Shown here piece by piece: positions 29,101 to 36,504 of a stretch of DNA of 64,000 bases. The notes under the pieces are model-generated. The model searched no databases. It was given only the letters and a program-made list of their open reading frames with translations, and was not told the origin of the DNA. The translations under genes and the position numbers were made by a program. Numbering within the stretch: position 1 is the first letter of the stretch; every line of letters starts with the position of its first letter. Origin of the DNA: Bacteroidota bacterium (GTDB lineage Bacteria; Bacteroidota; Bacteroidia; B-17B0; Aurantibacillaceae); NCBI GenBank assembly GCA_016702705.1, contig JADJDM010000008.1, positions 1 to 64,000 of the forward strand, read 5' to 3'.

Positions 29101-29268
29101 AAAACCGCCGTTGCTACATTATCTAATTTGTCTTGCTAAACGAAGGTGAGGGGCTTTTCGCCCCGATCCGAGTTTAGCAGATCTTCTAACTCTATTCTAA
29201 CTAGGGTTGCAGGTACACAACCACTATGTCTTAATTCGACTCATAATGATTATCACAACAGCGGATTT
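29101..29268 (-). ncRNA. Predicted retron msr-msd RNA
   Basis: On the minus strand the RNA starts with a1 (29268 to 29256, AAATCCGCTGTTG) and ends with a2 (29113 to 29101, CAACGGCGGTTTT). The two pair at 12 of 13 positions, one of them a G-U. Between them lie an msr hairpin with 5-bp arms GGTTG/CAACC at 29205-29222 and the msd hairpin at 29134-29179. The msd hairpin has a basal stem TGCTAAAC/GTTTAGCA, an internal loop, and an inner stem GGGGC/GCCCC capped by 5 nt. The a1 arm overlaps the stop of the helicase gene, so the RNA is probably cut from the operon transcript. The branching G is not identified with certainty; a G just after a1 is the best candidate. Confidence 0.8.
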
Positions 29269-30334
29269 ATTTATTTATTTCAGTTAATCGTTCCCAACTT
29301 ATTTCGATGCTATCTTTTGGGCCTTCATAATCAGCAAAGCCCGTAAAATCTTTCTTAACTTGAAGTGGAATATCTATAGTATATCCTATTTTGTTTTTTG
29401 CTACAATTAATTCAGCGAATCCTTTAGTTGAATTTCCATTTTCATCTTCAGTTAATCCATAATATTCTGGACGGTATAGAAAAATCACTTTATCTGCATC
29501 TTGCTCTATTGCCCCGCTCTCTCTTAAATCAGAAAGCATTGGTCGTTTAGAACCTGAAGCTCTTGTTTCAACCGAACGACTTAATTGTGATAATACTATA
29601 ATAACCACATTGTACTCCACTGCTAATCGTTTTAATGATCGTGTAATTAATGCTAATTCAGTTTCTCTATTCTGCCTGCGATGAATGGTTCCAATAAGTT
29701 GAACATAATCTAAAAACAGAACCTCTACTTTTTGTTCTGTAATTAATTGCTTACATCTTTCCAAAATTAAAGTTATTGAGCTTTGGTGTTGGTCAACTAC
29801 CCAAATGGGTAGCGTTTTTAATTTAACTAAAGCAGCTCTTACTTGCTCTTTTTCAGCGGGATTAAATATTCCCTTTACAACTTGCTGTTGGCTAATGCTA
29901 GAAATATTACTCACGAATTTACTTCCAATGGCTGTCTTGTTTTGTTCTAGAGAAACTACTCCGCAGTTTACATCTTGCGAAGCAAGCCTAACTGCCATGT
30001 CAATCATTAATTGTGTTTTGCCCATTCCAGGTCTTGCTCCGATAACAACTAATTCACCTTTTCTCCATCCACTTAGCTCCTTGTCAAAATCTTTGTATCC
30101 GCTAGGAATAAAAAATTCTTCTCTTGCTTTTGTTGTATCGAAGTAAAATGTATTCAACTCGTCAGCCACAGATGACAATGTAACTGGCTTGTTGATCTTC
30201 ATCAATTCACTTTCGTTTAAGGAAAATAAAAGTGATTCAATATCTTGTTTCAATTCGTCTTCATTTTCATAAGAATTATAACGCTCGGTTATTTTGTTTA
30301 ATTGATTTACTATTAAGTTCATTTTGTTTGACAT
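29267..30334 (-). CDS. DnaB-like RecA-fold helicase in the retron operon (355 aa)
   Basis: The sequence is the C-terminal RecA-type domain of replicative helicase DnaB. Walker A is GARPGMGKT (residues 99-107), followed by GVVSLEQNK, Walker B VLFLDYVQLI, then VVIIVLSQLSRSVE and SDLRESGAIEQDAD. It keeps the DnaB signature but has only about 90 residues before Walker A. The usual N-terminal helical domain is therefore short or missing (DnaB is about 450-500 aa). I chose ATG 30334; 30322 or 30385 are alternatives. The stop overlaps the a1 arm of the retron RNA. Position and strand make it the prime candidate for the retron effector or helper. A phage replication origin for the gene is an alternative. 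Confidence 0.85.
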   Translation of the reverse strand: MSNKMNLIVNQLNKITERYNSYENEDELKQDIESLLFSLNESELMKINKPVTLSSVADELNTFYFDTTKAREEFFIPSGYKDFDKELSGWRKGELVVIGARPGMGKTQLMIDMAVRLASQDVNCGVVSLEQNKTAIGSKFVSNISSISQQQVVKGIFNPAEKEQVRAALVKLKTLPIWVVDQHQSSITLILERCKQLITEQKVEVLFLDYVQLIGTIHRRQNRETELALITRSLKRLAVEYNVVIIVLSQLSRSVETRASGSKRPMLSDLRESGAIEQDADKVIFLYRPEYYGLTEDENGNSTKGFAELIVAKNKIGYTIDIPLQVKKDFTGFADYEGPKDSIEISWERLTEINK

Positions 30335-30461
30335 TGAATTACAGCTAAAATAGATTAGCCAATTAGGTTTTTTACATTGGTTCAAAAGTTTTTAAGTGCT
30401 GATATTGAGGGCAAAGAAATTTGCAAACAATAGCATCAGCATTTTTCAAGCACAAATAAAT

Positions 30462-31139
30462 TTAATCCACATTGTCGTGAAGAAAAGGTGAATTATGATA
30501 TGGGACAATATTCAATACTTTTTTCGGTTTCATTTTCTTAAGAAAAAAGTCTAAATACCTATTGGATTCAACGTCTGCACCATAGATTAGCAAATCTTTA
30601 TCTTTTATACTATTACCCTCGTAGCAAAGCATTCCCTTTTTAACTAATTCAACACTTGCATTTATTTTATCCGATTCGTTTGAATTGCTTGCACCAAGCT
30701 GTAAAAAGTCATCCTGTTTTTGCAAATCTAATCCTTGGATTCTGCCGCATCCTTCACGTTTAAACGTATTATAAAACTTAAGACTAAACAAATCATTATT
30801 TTGAAAAGAGAATATTTTTGGTTTAAGATATATGCTCACAAAATTTTTATTCATCGTGTCATTAATAAGTTTTTGCAAACTATCATGAAGCGGACTACTT
30901 TTATCGAGATACCTTGGATTAATGTAATCATAGCCAGTATGGCCACTTAGCATATATTTATCTAAATTAAATGGCCTATCTGCCTCTTCATCTAAAAGCA
31001 TATTAGTTAAACAGTAATTTGTTTCGCTGTATAAATTAATTGAGCTTATTTCTTCCTTGTTTAATGCGCTTAAACTTGCTTTTAGCTGTTCACTTAGCTC
31101 AATTGCCCTTTTCATTTCTTCTAAATTAGATGCCTGCAT
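30462..31139 (-). CDS. Unknown protein, first gene of the retron operon (225 aa)
   Basis: A soluble protein starting with an amphipathic helix (NLEEMKRAIELSEQLKASLS). Later segments include LSGHTGYDYINPRYLDKSSP, GCGRIQGLDLQKQDDFL, and a His/aromatic ending VPYHNSPFLHDNVD. I recognise no family. It starts about 9 nt after the predicted transcription start of the operator-controlled promoter. It is separated from the DnaB-like gene by about 130 nt. It is most likely part of the retron system. Confidence 0.65.
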   Translation of the reverse strand: MQASNLEEMKRAIELSEQLKASLSALNKEEISSINLYSETNYCLTNMLLDEEADRPFNLDKYMLSGHTGYDYINPRYLDKSSPLHDSLQKLINDTMNKNFVSIYLKPKIFSFQNNDLFSLKFYNTFKREGCGRIQGLDLQKQDDFLQLGASNSNESDKINASVELVKKGMLCYEGNSIKDKDLLIYGADVESNRYLDFFLKKMKPKKVLNIVPYHNSPFLHDNVD

Positions 31140-31154
31140 ATATGTTTTTTTTTA

Positions 31155-31190
31155 CAAATGTAGATCTACACTGCGCCAAACGATGGCGTT
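31155..31190 (-). promoter_or_regulatory. WYL-type operator (ACGCCA class) and promoter of the retron operon
   Basis: The dyad TGCGCCA-AACGA-TGGCGTT is at 31172-31190. On the minus strand the perfect -7 box TACATTTG lies at 31155-31162, centre 22.5 bp from the dyad centre. The divergent WYL regulator 3 starts at 31228, so the same site may also control it. Confidence 0.7.
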
Positions 31191-31227
31191 ATTAAAATAA
31201 AATGTAACTTAGAGTAAAATTTAAGCT

Positions 31228-32133
31228 ATGTCAACGCAAGGCACTATAAAACGCTATACATTAATAATCCAAAAAGTTAGTGGAGCATTTGAACCTAACT
31301 TTAAAGAAATTCAATCTTTTATTGAAGAGCAAGGATTTTCAATATCTCCTAGAACCTTGCAACGTGATATTGAACAAATTCGTAACGAATTTGGAATTGA
31401 TATTATTTACAATAGAAGTAAGAACACCTATTCATTAAGCAAAAACTCTGCAACAGAAACAAGCGATACATTAATTCGATTCCTAGAAATTCTTGGTACT
31501 GCCGAAATGTTAAGCGAAGGAATAAAAAGTGGTAAAGATATTTTAGATTTTATTTCATTCGAAAACCAAGGAAATTTAAAAGGCATCGGCTATTTAGGAT
31601 TACTAATTGCTGCCATACAAAATAAGAGAAAAGTAGAGCTGACTCACTACAATTACGAAACAAATCAGAAAAAGCAATACAAACTAAATCCGTATTTGTT
31701 AAAGGAATACCAAGGTCGCTGGTATATAATTGGACAAATAAATAATTCGGAAGAGTTCAGAACATTTGGCTTAGATAGATTAGAAGATGTTAAGGTAAAA
31801 ACAGAAACCTACAAAGCTTTAAAAAACTTTGATGCAAAGACCTTGTTCAATAATGTTGTTGGACTTGTATATACCGAAACCGATACAGAAGAGATAGTTT
31901 TTACAGCTACCCCATTGCAAGCTAAATATTTAATTGCATTACCATTGCATCATTCACAAAAACTGCTGAAAGAAACAACTACAGAAAGCACATTTTCCTT
32001 AATGCTAAAACCAAATTTCGAATTAAGACAGAAGTTCCTAAAACTAGGTGAACAAGTTAAAGTTACAAAACCAAAATGGTTTGCTAATGAAATAAAGGAT
32101 GTGTTAAAGAAGGCCTTGGGGAATTATAAGTAA
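31228..32133 (+). CDS. WYL-domain transcriptional regulator 3 (301 aa)
   Basis: An N-terminal winged helix (IKRYTLIIQKVSGAFEPNF, ISPRTLQRDIEQIRNEFGI) is followed by the WYL core, IGYLGLLIAAIQNKRKVELT, with GRWYIIGQINN in place of WYL and FGLDRLEDVKV. The WCX-like tail LHHSQKLLKETTTESTFSLM follows. It is divergent from the retron operon with the dyad in between, the classic layout of a local repressor. WYL regulators such as CapW and BrxR control defence operons in this way. The gene is intact. Confidence 0.85.
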   Translation: MSTQGTIKRYTLIIQKVSGAFEPNFKEIQSFIEEQGFSISPRTLQRDIEQIRNEFGIDIIYNRSKNTYSLSKNSATETSDTLIRFLEILGTAEMLSEGIKSGKDILDFISFENQGNLKGIGYLGLLIAAIQNKRKVELTHYNYETNQKKQYKLNPYLLKEYQGRWYIIGQINNSEEFRTFGLDRLEDVKVKTETYKALKNFDAKTLFNNVVGLVYTETDTEEIVFTATPLQAKYLIALPLHHSQKLLKETTTESTFSLMLKPNFELRQKFLKLGEQVKVTKPKWFANEIKDVLKKALGNYK

Positions 32134-32181
32134 AGTCGTTTCTGATATTAATTGGAGAAGTATGTGTGTGTTTTTTCAAAA

Positions 32182-32208
32182 GTGTCAAGGAATAAGACCT
32201 TGATACAC
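32182..32208. terminator. Hairpin between convergent genes
   Basis: GTGTCAAGG and CCTTGATACAC pair around a 7-nt loop with a 2-nt bulge. It lies between the ends of WYL regulator 3 and the convergent nuclease-like gene. Confidence 0.45.
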
Positions 32209-32696
32209 TAATTTCGAATAAAGAAACGCAAGAGTTTATTTGATTCGAATTTTTCCTCCAAATTTATTCGGCAATCTTTTGGGATTTTTGACCATGTAAT
32301 TACAGGAGTTTTAGTGTCTTTTGTTTTTAATTGTATTGCCAACTTCCATGGGATTTCAAATATTTCTTTGAGAATATAATCCTCGGTAAAAACTACAATT
32401 ATAAAAACATCTATTTTAGCATTATCCGAATACTTAAAATCTGTTTCTGATCGTGAAGTTGTATTGGCTTTAGAGTGTGTCTTCACTTGGATAAACTTAC
32501 CATCAAGCTGCATATCCCAATCTTGCTGCTTTCCATTATCTGCTAAGGTAGCGCCATACATTTCTGAGATGAGCCATTCCCCCAATTGAGATGTAAAATC
32601 TCTTTTATTATTAATTATTCCTAATTCTTTCAATTTTCTTGAAGCACTTAGGAAGTTTTGAATTGCTTCGATTTTTTCTTCTTCTAAATTCGTCAT
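32208..32696 (-). CDS. Restriction-endonuclease-like protein, DUF6998 type (162 aa)
   Basis: The core DFTSQLGEWLISEMYGATLA, QQDWDMQLDGKFIQVKTHSK contains the E...D...(Q)xK pattern of PD-(D/E)XK nucleases. The spacing matches the stand-alone DUF6998 family, often annotated as restriction-like proteins in islands. Later strands (IDVFIIVVFTEDYILKEIFE) fit the fold. No partner methylase is seen. It is followed 21 nt upstream on the same strand by the 108-aa gene (32718-33044), which is probably co-transcribed. Confidence 0.6.
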   Translation of the reverse strand: MTNLEEEKIEAIQNFLSASRKLKELGIINNKRDFTSQLGEWLISEMYGATLADNGKQQDWDMQLDGKFIQVKTHSKANTTSRSETDFKYSDNAKIDVFIIVVFTEDYILKEIFEIPWKLAIQLKTKDTKTPVITWSKIPKDCRINLEEKFESNKLLRFFIRN

Positions 32697-32717
32697 GTAT
32701 CTTTATTTTGATTGCAT

Positions 32718-33044
32718 TTAAGAATTCATTTCTGGCTTTGATAAAATATAATAAATTGGGCTTTCTATTTTAACTCTAACTTTATCCCCCTGCTTAAAGT
32801 TCTTTTTGTACCAATCTATTAACTCATTTTTACCATTGATTTTAGTTGTCGAATCAGAACGAGTAAATGTGCCAGTTATTTCAGCAGCAATCCTCCCTTC
32901 TAACTTAATTTTCACAGTAACTCCAGAACCCAGTGGTAAAAATTCACTCTGTTGTTTTTTAAATCCGATTATTCCTTTTGTATAATACTCTAACCCTAAA
33001 ATCATTTCAAATATGTTAGCAGGTAATTTCCTATTCTCTTTCAT
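32718..33044 (-). CDS. Hypothetical protein (108 aa), possible nuclease partner
   Basis: A small basic protein. The C-terminal half (FTRSDSTTKINGKNELIDWY, NFKQGDKVRVKIES) is beta-rich and resembles the small DNA-binding-like modules sometimes fused to restriction proteins. The match is only general. It is directly upstream of the nuclease-like gene with a 21-nt gap. Confidence 0.5.
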   Translation of the reverse strand: MKENRKLPANIFEMILGLEYYTKGIIGFKKQQSEFLPLGSGVTVKIKLEGRIAAEITGTFTRSDSTTKINGKNELIDWYKKNFKQGDKVRVKIESPIYYILSKPEMNS

Positions 33045-33152
33045 TTTCTGTGGTTCATTTTAAACAATTAATTCAGGCGCTATTTAATATACTTAATTGA
33101 TATTATTCTTTCAAAGATGATTTTATAAATGTACAAATATTTCCTAGCAATT

Positions 33153-33407
33153 TTAATCATCATAATCCATATATGGATTATCAAAACCTGGCGGAGTTCC
33201 GCCAACTAAGACCTCCCAACCCAAACAATAAAGCATTAATGCAGGAATTATTGACATTAATATAAAATACAACCATTGCTTTTCCCTGTAAAATTTAATC
33301 CATGCTTCCCAATATATTTGTACTAATAGTAAAAACACGAGAACTTTTACCATTCCTGCAAGTGCTTTAAATATACCTTCAAACGGGCCTTTGTTTTTTT
33401 CTTCCAT
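33153..33407 (-). CDS. Small membrane protein, two transmembrane segments (84 aa)
   Basis: Two hydrophobic stretches (GMVKVLVFLLLVQIYWEAWI and WLYFILMSIIPALMLYCLGW) are separated by a basic loop. An acidic/proline tail ends in DNPYMDYDD. No family recognised. It stands between other minus-strand genes without clear operon structure. Confidence 0.5.
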   Translation of the reverse strand: MEEKNKGPFEGIFKALAGMVKVLVFLLLVQIYWEAWIKFYREKQWLYFILMSIIPALMLYCLGWEVLVGGTPPGFDNPYMDYDD

Positions 33408-33512
33408 AATAAATTATTTACGAGGTTAATATAAACTGTTTATCTTTTCTATTTGAGGGGAGTCGAAATCTTCATTGTCACTTTCTAATTTTGGCTCCTT
33501 AATTCTTCTATT

Positions 33513-34211
33513 TCATTTTTTTACTTCAAAGCACATCACTACTTCATCGTTTGTTTTTATTACCATTCCAAAATCATTTACAACAGTTTTGTTTATATTG
33601 GTTGTTAAGTAAAATTTATTGTTTTCGTTAATTAATTCCACATATGCCCTTCCAATATTTTCGTTTGGGATCAATGCCTCAAAGTGTTCACGACTTATTT
33701 CAGTAAATTCCTCGTTGAATTTGCAACGCAATAGATAACCTCGCATGTATGCAAAATGAAGCATATTGTGAGTTAGTGAATAAGGTTGATTGGCTTTGAA
33801 GTATGCTTCAGGGGAATTATCAAACGCATAATATTCTTTTAGGTACAATTTGAACTCAACAAAATTAATTTTCCCATTTTCACTATTAATAAAGTTATCT
33901 GGTTGATAATACTTAAATGTATCTAATTGCTTTATTTTATTAAACATTAACATAAAGTATTTTATTTTTTCGTTGTTATCCATCCACCACCAACTCATTC
34001 TTCCAAAACAATAATCTGCAAATGGATTATCTATTTTGTCAATATCATAACTCATTCTATAAGGATACAATTGATGTACTTCATCAAACTCCTTCCAATC
34101 ATCAAAAAAATAGTAAAACACAAGTTTGCCATTTTTATCAGTAACAGAATAGTATTCGGGAAAAATATTTAGACAATAGTCTCCTTGTACGATAGATTTT
34201 ATCATATTCAT
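33513..34211 (-). CDS. Hypothetical protein (232 aa)
   Basis: An aromatic, acidic soluble protein (LVFYYFFDDWKEFDEVHQLY, DYCFGRMSWWWMDNNEKIKY) without a recognised domain. It follows the 141-aa gene by 19 nt on the same strand, so the two are likely an operon. It could be a self/immunity-type pair, but nothing in the sequence proves it. Confidence 0.5.
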   Translation of the reverse strand: MNMIKSIVQGDYCLNIFPEYYSVTDKNGKLVFYYFFDDWKEFDEVHQLYPYRMSYDIDKIDNPFADYCFGRMSWWWMDNNEKIKYFMLMFNKIKQLDTFKYYQPDNFINSENGKINFVEFKLYLKEYYAFDNSPEAYFKANQPYSLTHNMLHFAYMRGYLLRCKFNEEFTEISREHFEALIPNENIGRAYVELINENNKFYLTTNINKTVVNDFGMVIKTNDEVVMCFEVKK

Positions 34212-34230
34212 GTTTGTTTGAATTAAAAGT

Positions 34231-34656
34231 TTATTGAATTAGTTCCTTAAGTCTGTTCTTTACAAGTTCAACTTTGTCGTATTTTTCTGTTACACTATAT
34301 CTAGTTGCCAAGTCTATTAGAAAATTCCATTCATGTGTATCACAATATCTATTTTGTGAGCCTATATTCCCGCTCAAGGATTTTGAGAATGATTTTGAAA
34401 AGGGAATAAACTCAATATCTATATTAAGATTAAACTGTTTAAAATGTCTCCCCCTTTTAATTCTCCAGTACTGACTTCTATATTCAAATATTCCAAGTTG
34501 ATACATTAAACATATCCTATTAACAAGGTGTTGTTTTTCCTTAGCTATAAAATCTTCTTCGAATCCTTTGTGTATATTTCCAAAGCAAACCCTAAATTCA
34601 TTAGAATCAAGGTTAATTAGGTCAACGTAGCTTTGTATAGTGTTTTTATAGTCCAT
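34231..34656 (-). CDS. Hypothetical protein with EWNFL...UVR-like C-terminus (141 aa)
   Basis: The last 40 residues (EWNFLIDLATRYSVTEKYDK, VELVKNRLKELIQ) match the end of the protein at 12,668, and the preceding strand (DIEFIPFSKS) also corresponds. The N-terminal 90 residues are different and unassigned. The shared C-terminal hairpin suggests a common interaction module carried by otherwise unrelated cargo proteins. Confidence 0.55.
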   Translation of the reverse strand: MDYKNTIQSYVDLINLDSNEFRVCFGNIHKGFEEDFIAKEKQHLVNRICLMYQLGIFEYRSQYWRIKRGRHFKQFNLNIDIEFIPFSKSFSKSLSGNIGSQNRYCDTHEWNFLIDLATRYSVTEKYDKVELVKNRLKELIQ

Positions 34657-34796
34657 TTATATATTTAATAAACTTGAATATATAACCAGATTTTTGATTT
34701 TCCAAATATTTTTGAAAATAATTAAACTACACTACTTAAATAAGTCGGATCTATATAGTAGTTTATAAAAGGTATGATTTAATTGAAAATTATCAC

Positions 34797-34820
34797 TATA
34801 TTTGTTGTTAATAACCAACA
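34797..34820 (+). promoter_or_regulatory. Promoter and likely HipB operator of the first hipBA
   Basis: The -7 box TATATTTG is at 34797-34804. It overlaps an inverted repeat TGTTG-ttaataac-CAACA at 34803-34820, in the position expected for autorepression by HipB. Confidence 0.5.
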
Positions 34821-34842
34821 TTAAATAGACAATTAATACATA

Positions 34843-35199
34843 ATGATGGAAAATACCAACATAAACGCACTAAGTGATAGCGCTATAGTGGAAACCCTAA
34901 GCACTTACATTAAACATCACCGCTTACAGCAAAATAAAACACAATCTCAATTGGCCATTGATGCTAACATTAATCGCTCTACGCTAGTTGAATTTGAAAA
35001 AGGGAAGCGTGCAAATTTGATTACATTTATTCAATTGCTTAGGGCGCTAAATCTCTTAGATGTATTGATGCATTTTGAAATTAAGCAGCAACTAAGTCCA
35101 ATACAATTAGCAAAACTTGATCAGTTAAAACGCAAAAGGGCTTCCAAAAAAACAGTTAAACAATCTCAAAACAAAAAAAAGCCTAAATCTAACTGGTAA
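34843..35199 (+). CDS. hipB: HipB-like antitoxin/repressor (XRE family, 118 aa)
   Basis: An XRE helix-turn-helix is clear: YIKHHRLQQNKTQSQLAIDA, NINRSTLVEFEKGKRANLIT, then FIQLLRALNLLDVL. The basic lysine-rich tail fits HipB-type proteins. HipB binds HipA and represses the operon. The stop codon shares a base with the hipA start (TAATG), which shows translational coupling. An inverted repeat in the promoter fits autoregulation. Confidence 0.85.
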   Translation: MMENTNINALSDSAIVETLSTYIKHHRLQQNKTQSQLAIDANINRSTLVEFEKGKRANLITFIQLLRALNLLDVLMHFEIKQQLSPIQLAKLDQLKRKRASKKTVKQSQNKKKPKSNW

Positions 35200-36491
35200 T
35201 GATAACAACCGCTTTTATAAACATCTGGAATCAACGTGTTGGAGCTATTGCTTGGGATTCAACTACTGGGCTTGGCTCATTTGAATATGAACCAAAGTTT
35301 TTAAAAAACAATTGGAATCTTTCTCCAATCAAAATGAATATTGAACAAGCAAAGAATAGAATATTTACGTTTAGTGAACTAAGAGATATAAAAACATTTA
35401 GAGGACTTCCTGGATTATTAGCTGATGTGTTACCCGATAAATATGGTAATGCATTAATAAACACTTGGCTTACCCGAAACGGCAGAGCTACTGATAGTTT
35501 AAACCCAGTTGAAATACTTTGCTTTATTGGTGAGCGTGGTATGGGAGCTTTAGAATTTGAACCTGTAACACAAAAAATATCAAACAAATCAAATGCAATA
35601 GAAATAAGTAGTTTGGTGGAAGTAGCAGAAAAAATACTTTCGGGCAGAAAAAAATTAAGCACAAGTCTAAAACCAAATGAAGAAAAGGCCTTGTTAGACA
35701 TTTTAAAAATAGGAACATCAGCAGGCGGGGCACGAGCAAAGGCAGTTATAGCATATAATCCTAAAACAAATGAAGTCAGCAGCGGGCAGGCTGATGCACC
35801 GAAAGGATTTACACATTGGTTAATAAAATTTGATGGTGTAACAGATAAACAATTTGGCGCATCTAGTGGATACGGAAGAGTAGAAATGGCTTACTACTTA
35901 ATGGCTAAAGAGGTTGGAATAGAAATGACAGAATGCAAACTTCTAGAAGAAAATGGAAGAGCGCATTTTATGACACGAAGATTTGATAGAGAAAACGGAA
36001 AAGACAAACTGCATGTACAAAGTTTTTGTGCCATGCAACATTACGATTTTAATGAGGTTAACTTATATAGCTATGAGCAATTATTTGAAACAATGCGAAT
36101 ACTAGGTTTGCCATATCCTCAAGCAGAACAAATGTATAGAAGAATGGTATTTAATGTGATGACAAGGAACTGCGATGATCATACTAAAAACTTTATGTTC
36201 TTAATGGATAAAACAGGCAAATGGAAACTTTCACCAGCATATGATGTTTGCCACGCATACCGACCAAATAGCGAATGGGTTAGTCAACATGCTTTAAGTA
36301 TTAATGGAAAAAGAAAAGATATTACTAAAGCTGATTTATTAGAAGTTGCAAAGCAAATGAATATAAAAAAACCAGAAAAGATTATTCAACAAATTGCATC
36401 TGTAGTCGCTAATTGGAATCAGTATGCCGACGAAGTAAAAGTCAATAAAAAATTAAAGCTCCCAATACAAAGTACCTTAATTGTCCTTTAG
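35199..36491 (+). CDS. hipA: HipA-like Ser/Thr kinase toxin, first copy (430 aa)
   Basis: The HipA signatures are present: the regulatory loop GTSAGGARAKA, DAPKGFTHWLIKFDG, FMTRRFDRE, and the catalytic NVMTRNCDDHTKNFMF with the metal-binding SPAYDV. The length matches HipA (about 440). HipA kinases phosphorylate tRNA synthetases or related targets and cause growth arrest. All catalytic residues seem intact. It is coupled to hipB and followed convergently by the kinase-TPR-FHA gene 13 nt away. Confidence 0.9.
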   Translation: MITTAFINIWNQRVGAIAWDSTTGLGSFEYEPKFLKNNWNLSPIKMNIEQAKNRIFTFSELRDIKTFRGLPGLLADVLPDKYGNALINTWLTRNGRATDSLNPVEILCFIGERGMGALEFEPVTQKISNKSNAIEISSLVEVAEKILSGRKKLSTSLKPNEEKALLDILKIGTSAGGARAKAVIAYNPKTNEVSSGQADAPKGFTHWLIKFDGVTDKQFGASSGYGRVEMAYYLMAKEVGIEMTECKLLEENGRAHFMTRRFDRENGKDKLHVQSFCAMQHYDFNEVNLYSYEQLFETMRILGLPYPQAEQMYRRMVFNVMTRNCDDHTKNFMFLMDKTGKWKLSPAYDVCHAYRPNSEWVSQHALSINGKRKDITKADLLEVAKQMNIKKPEKIIQQIASVVANWNQYADEVKVNKKLKLPIQSTLIVL

Positions 36492-36504
36492 AATTATACT
36501 GTGC

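Noticed and set aside
29146..29346. Plus-strand 66-residue reading across the retron RNA
   Set aside because: It lies antisense to the msr-msd hairpins and the end of the helicase gene and has no protein-like features; it is a shadow.
34703..34738. WYL-type promoter before the 34,231 gene
   Set aside because: An AATATTTG box is present, but the bases at the expected dyad position are not self-complementary.
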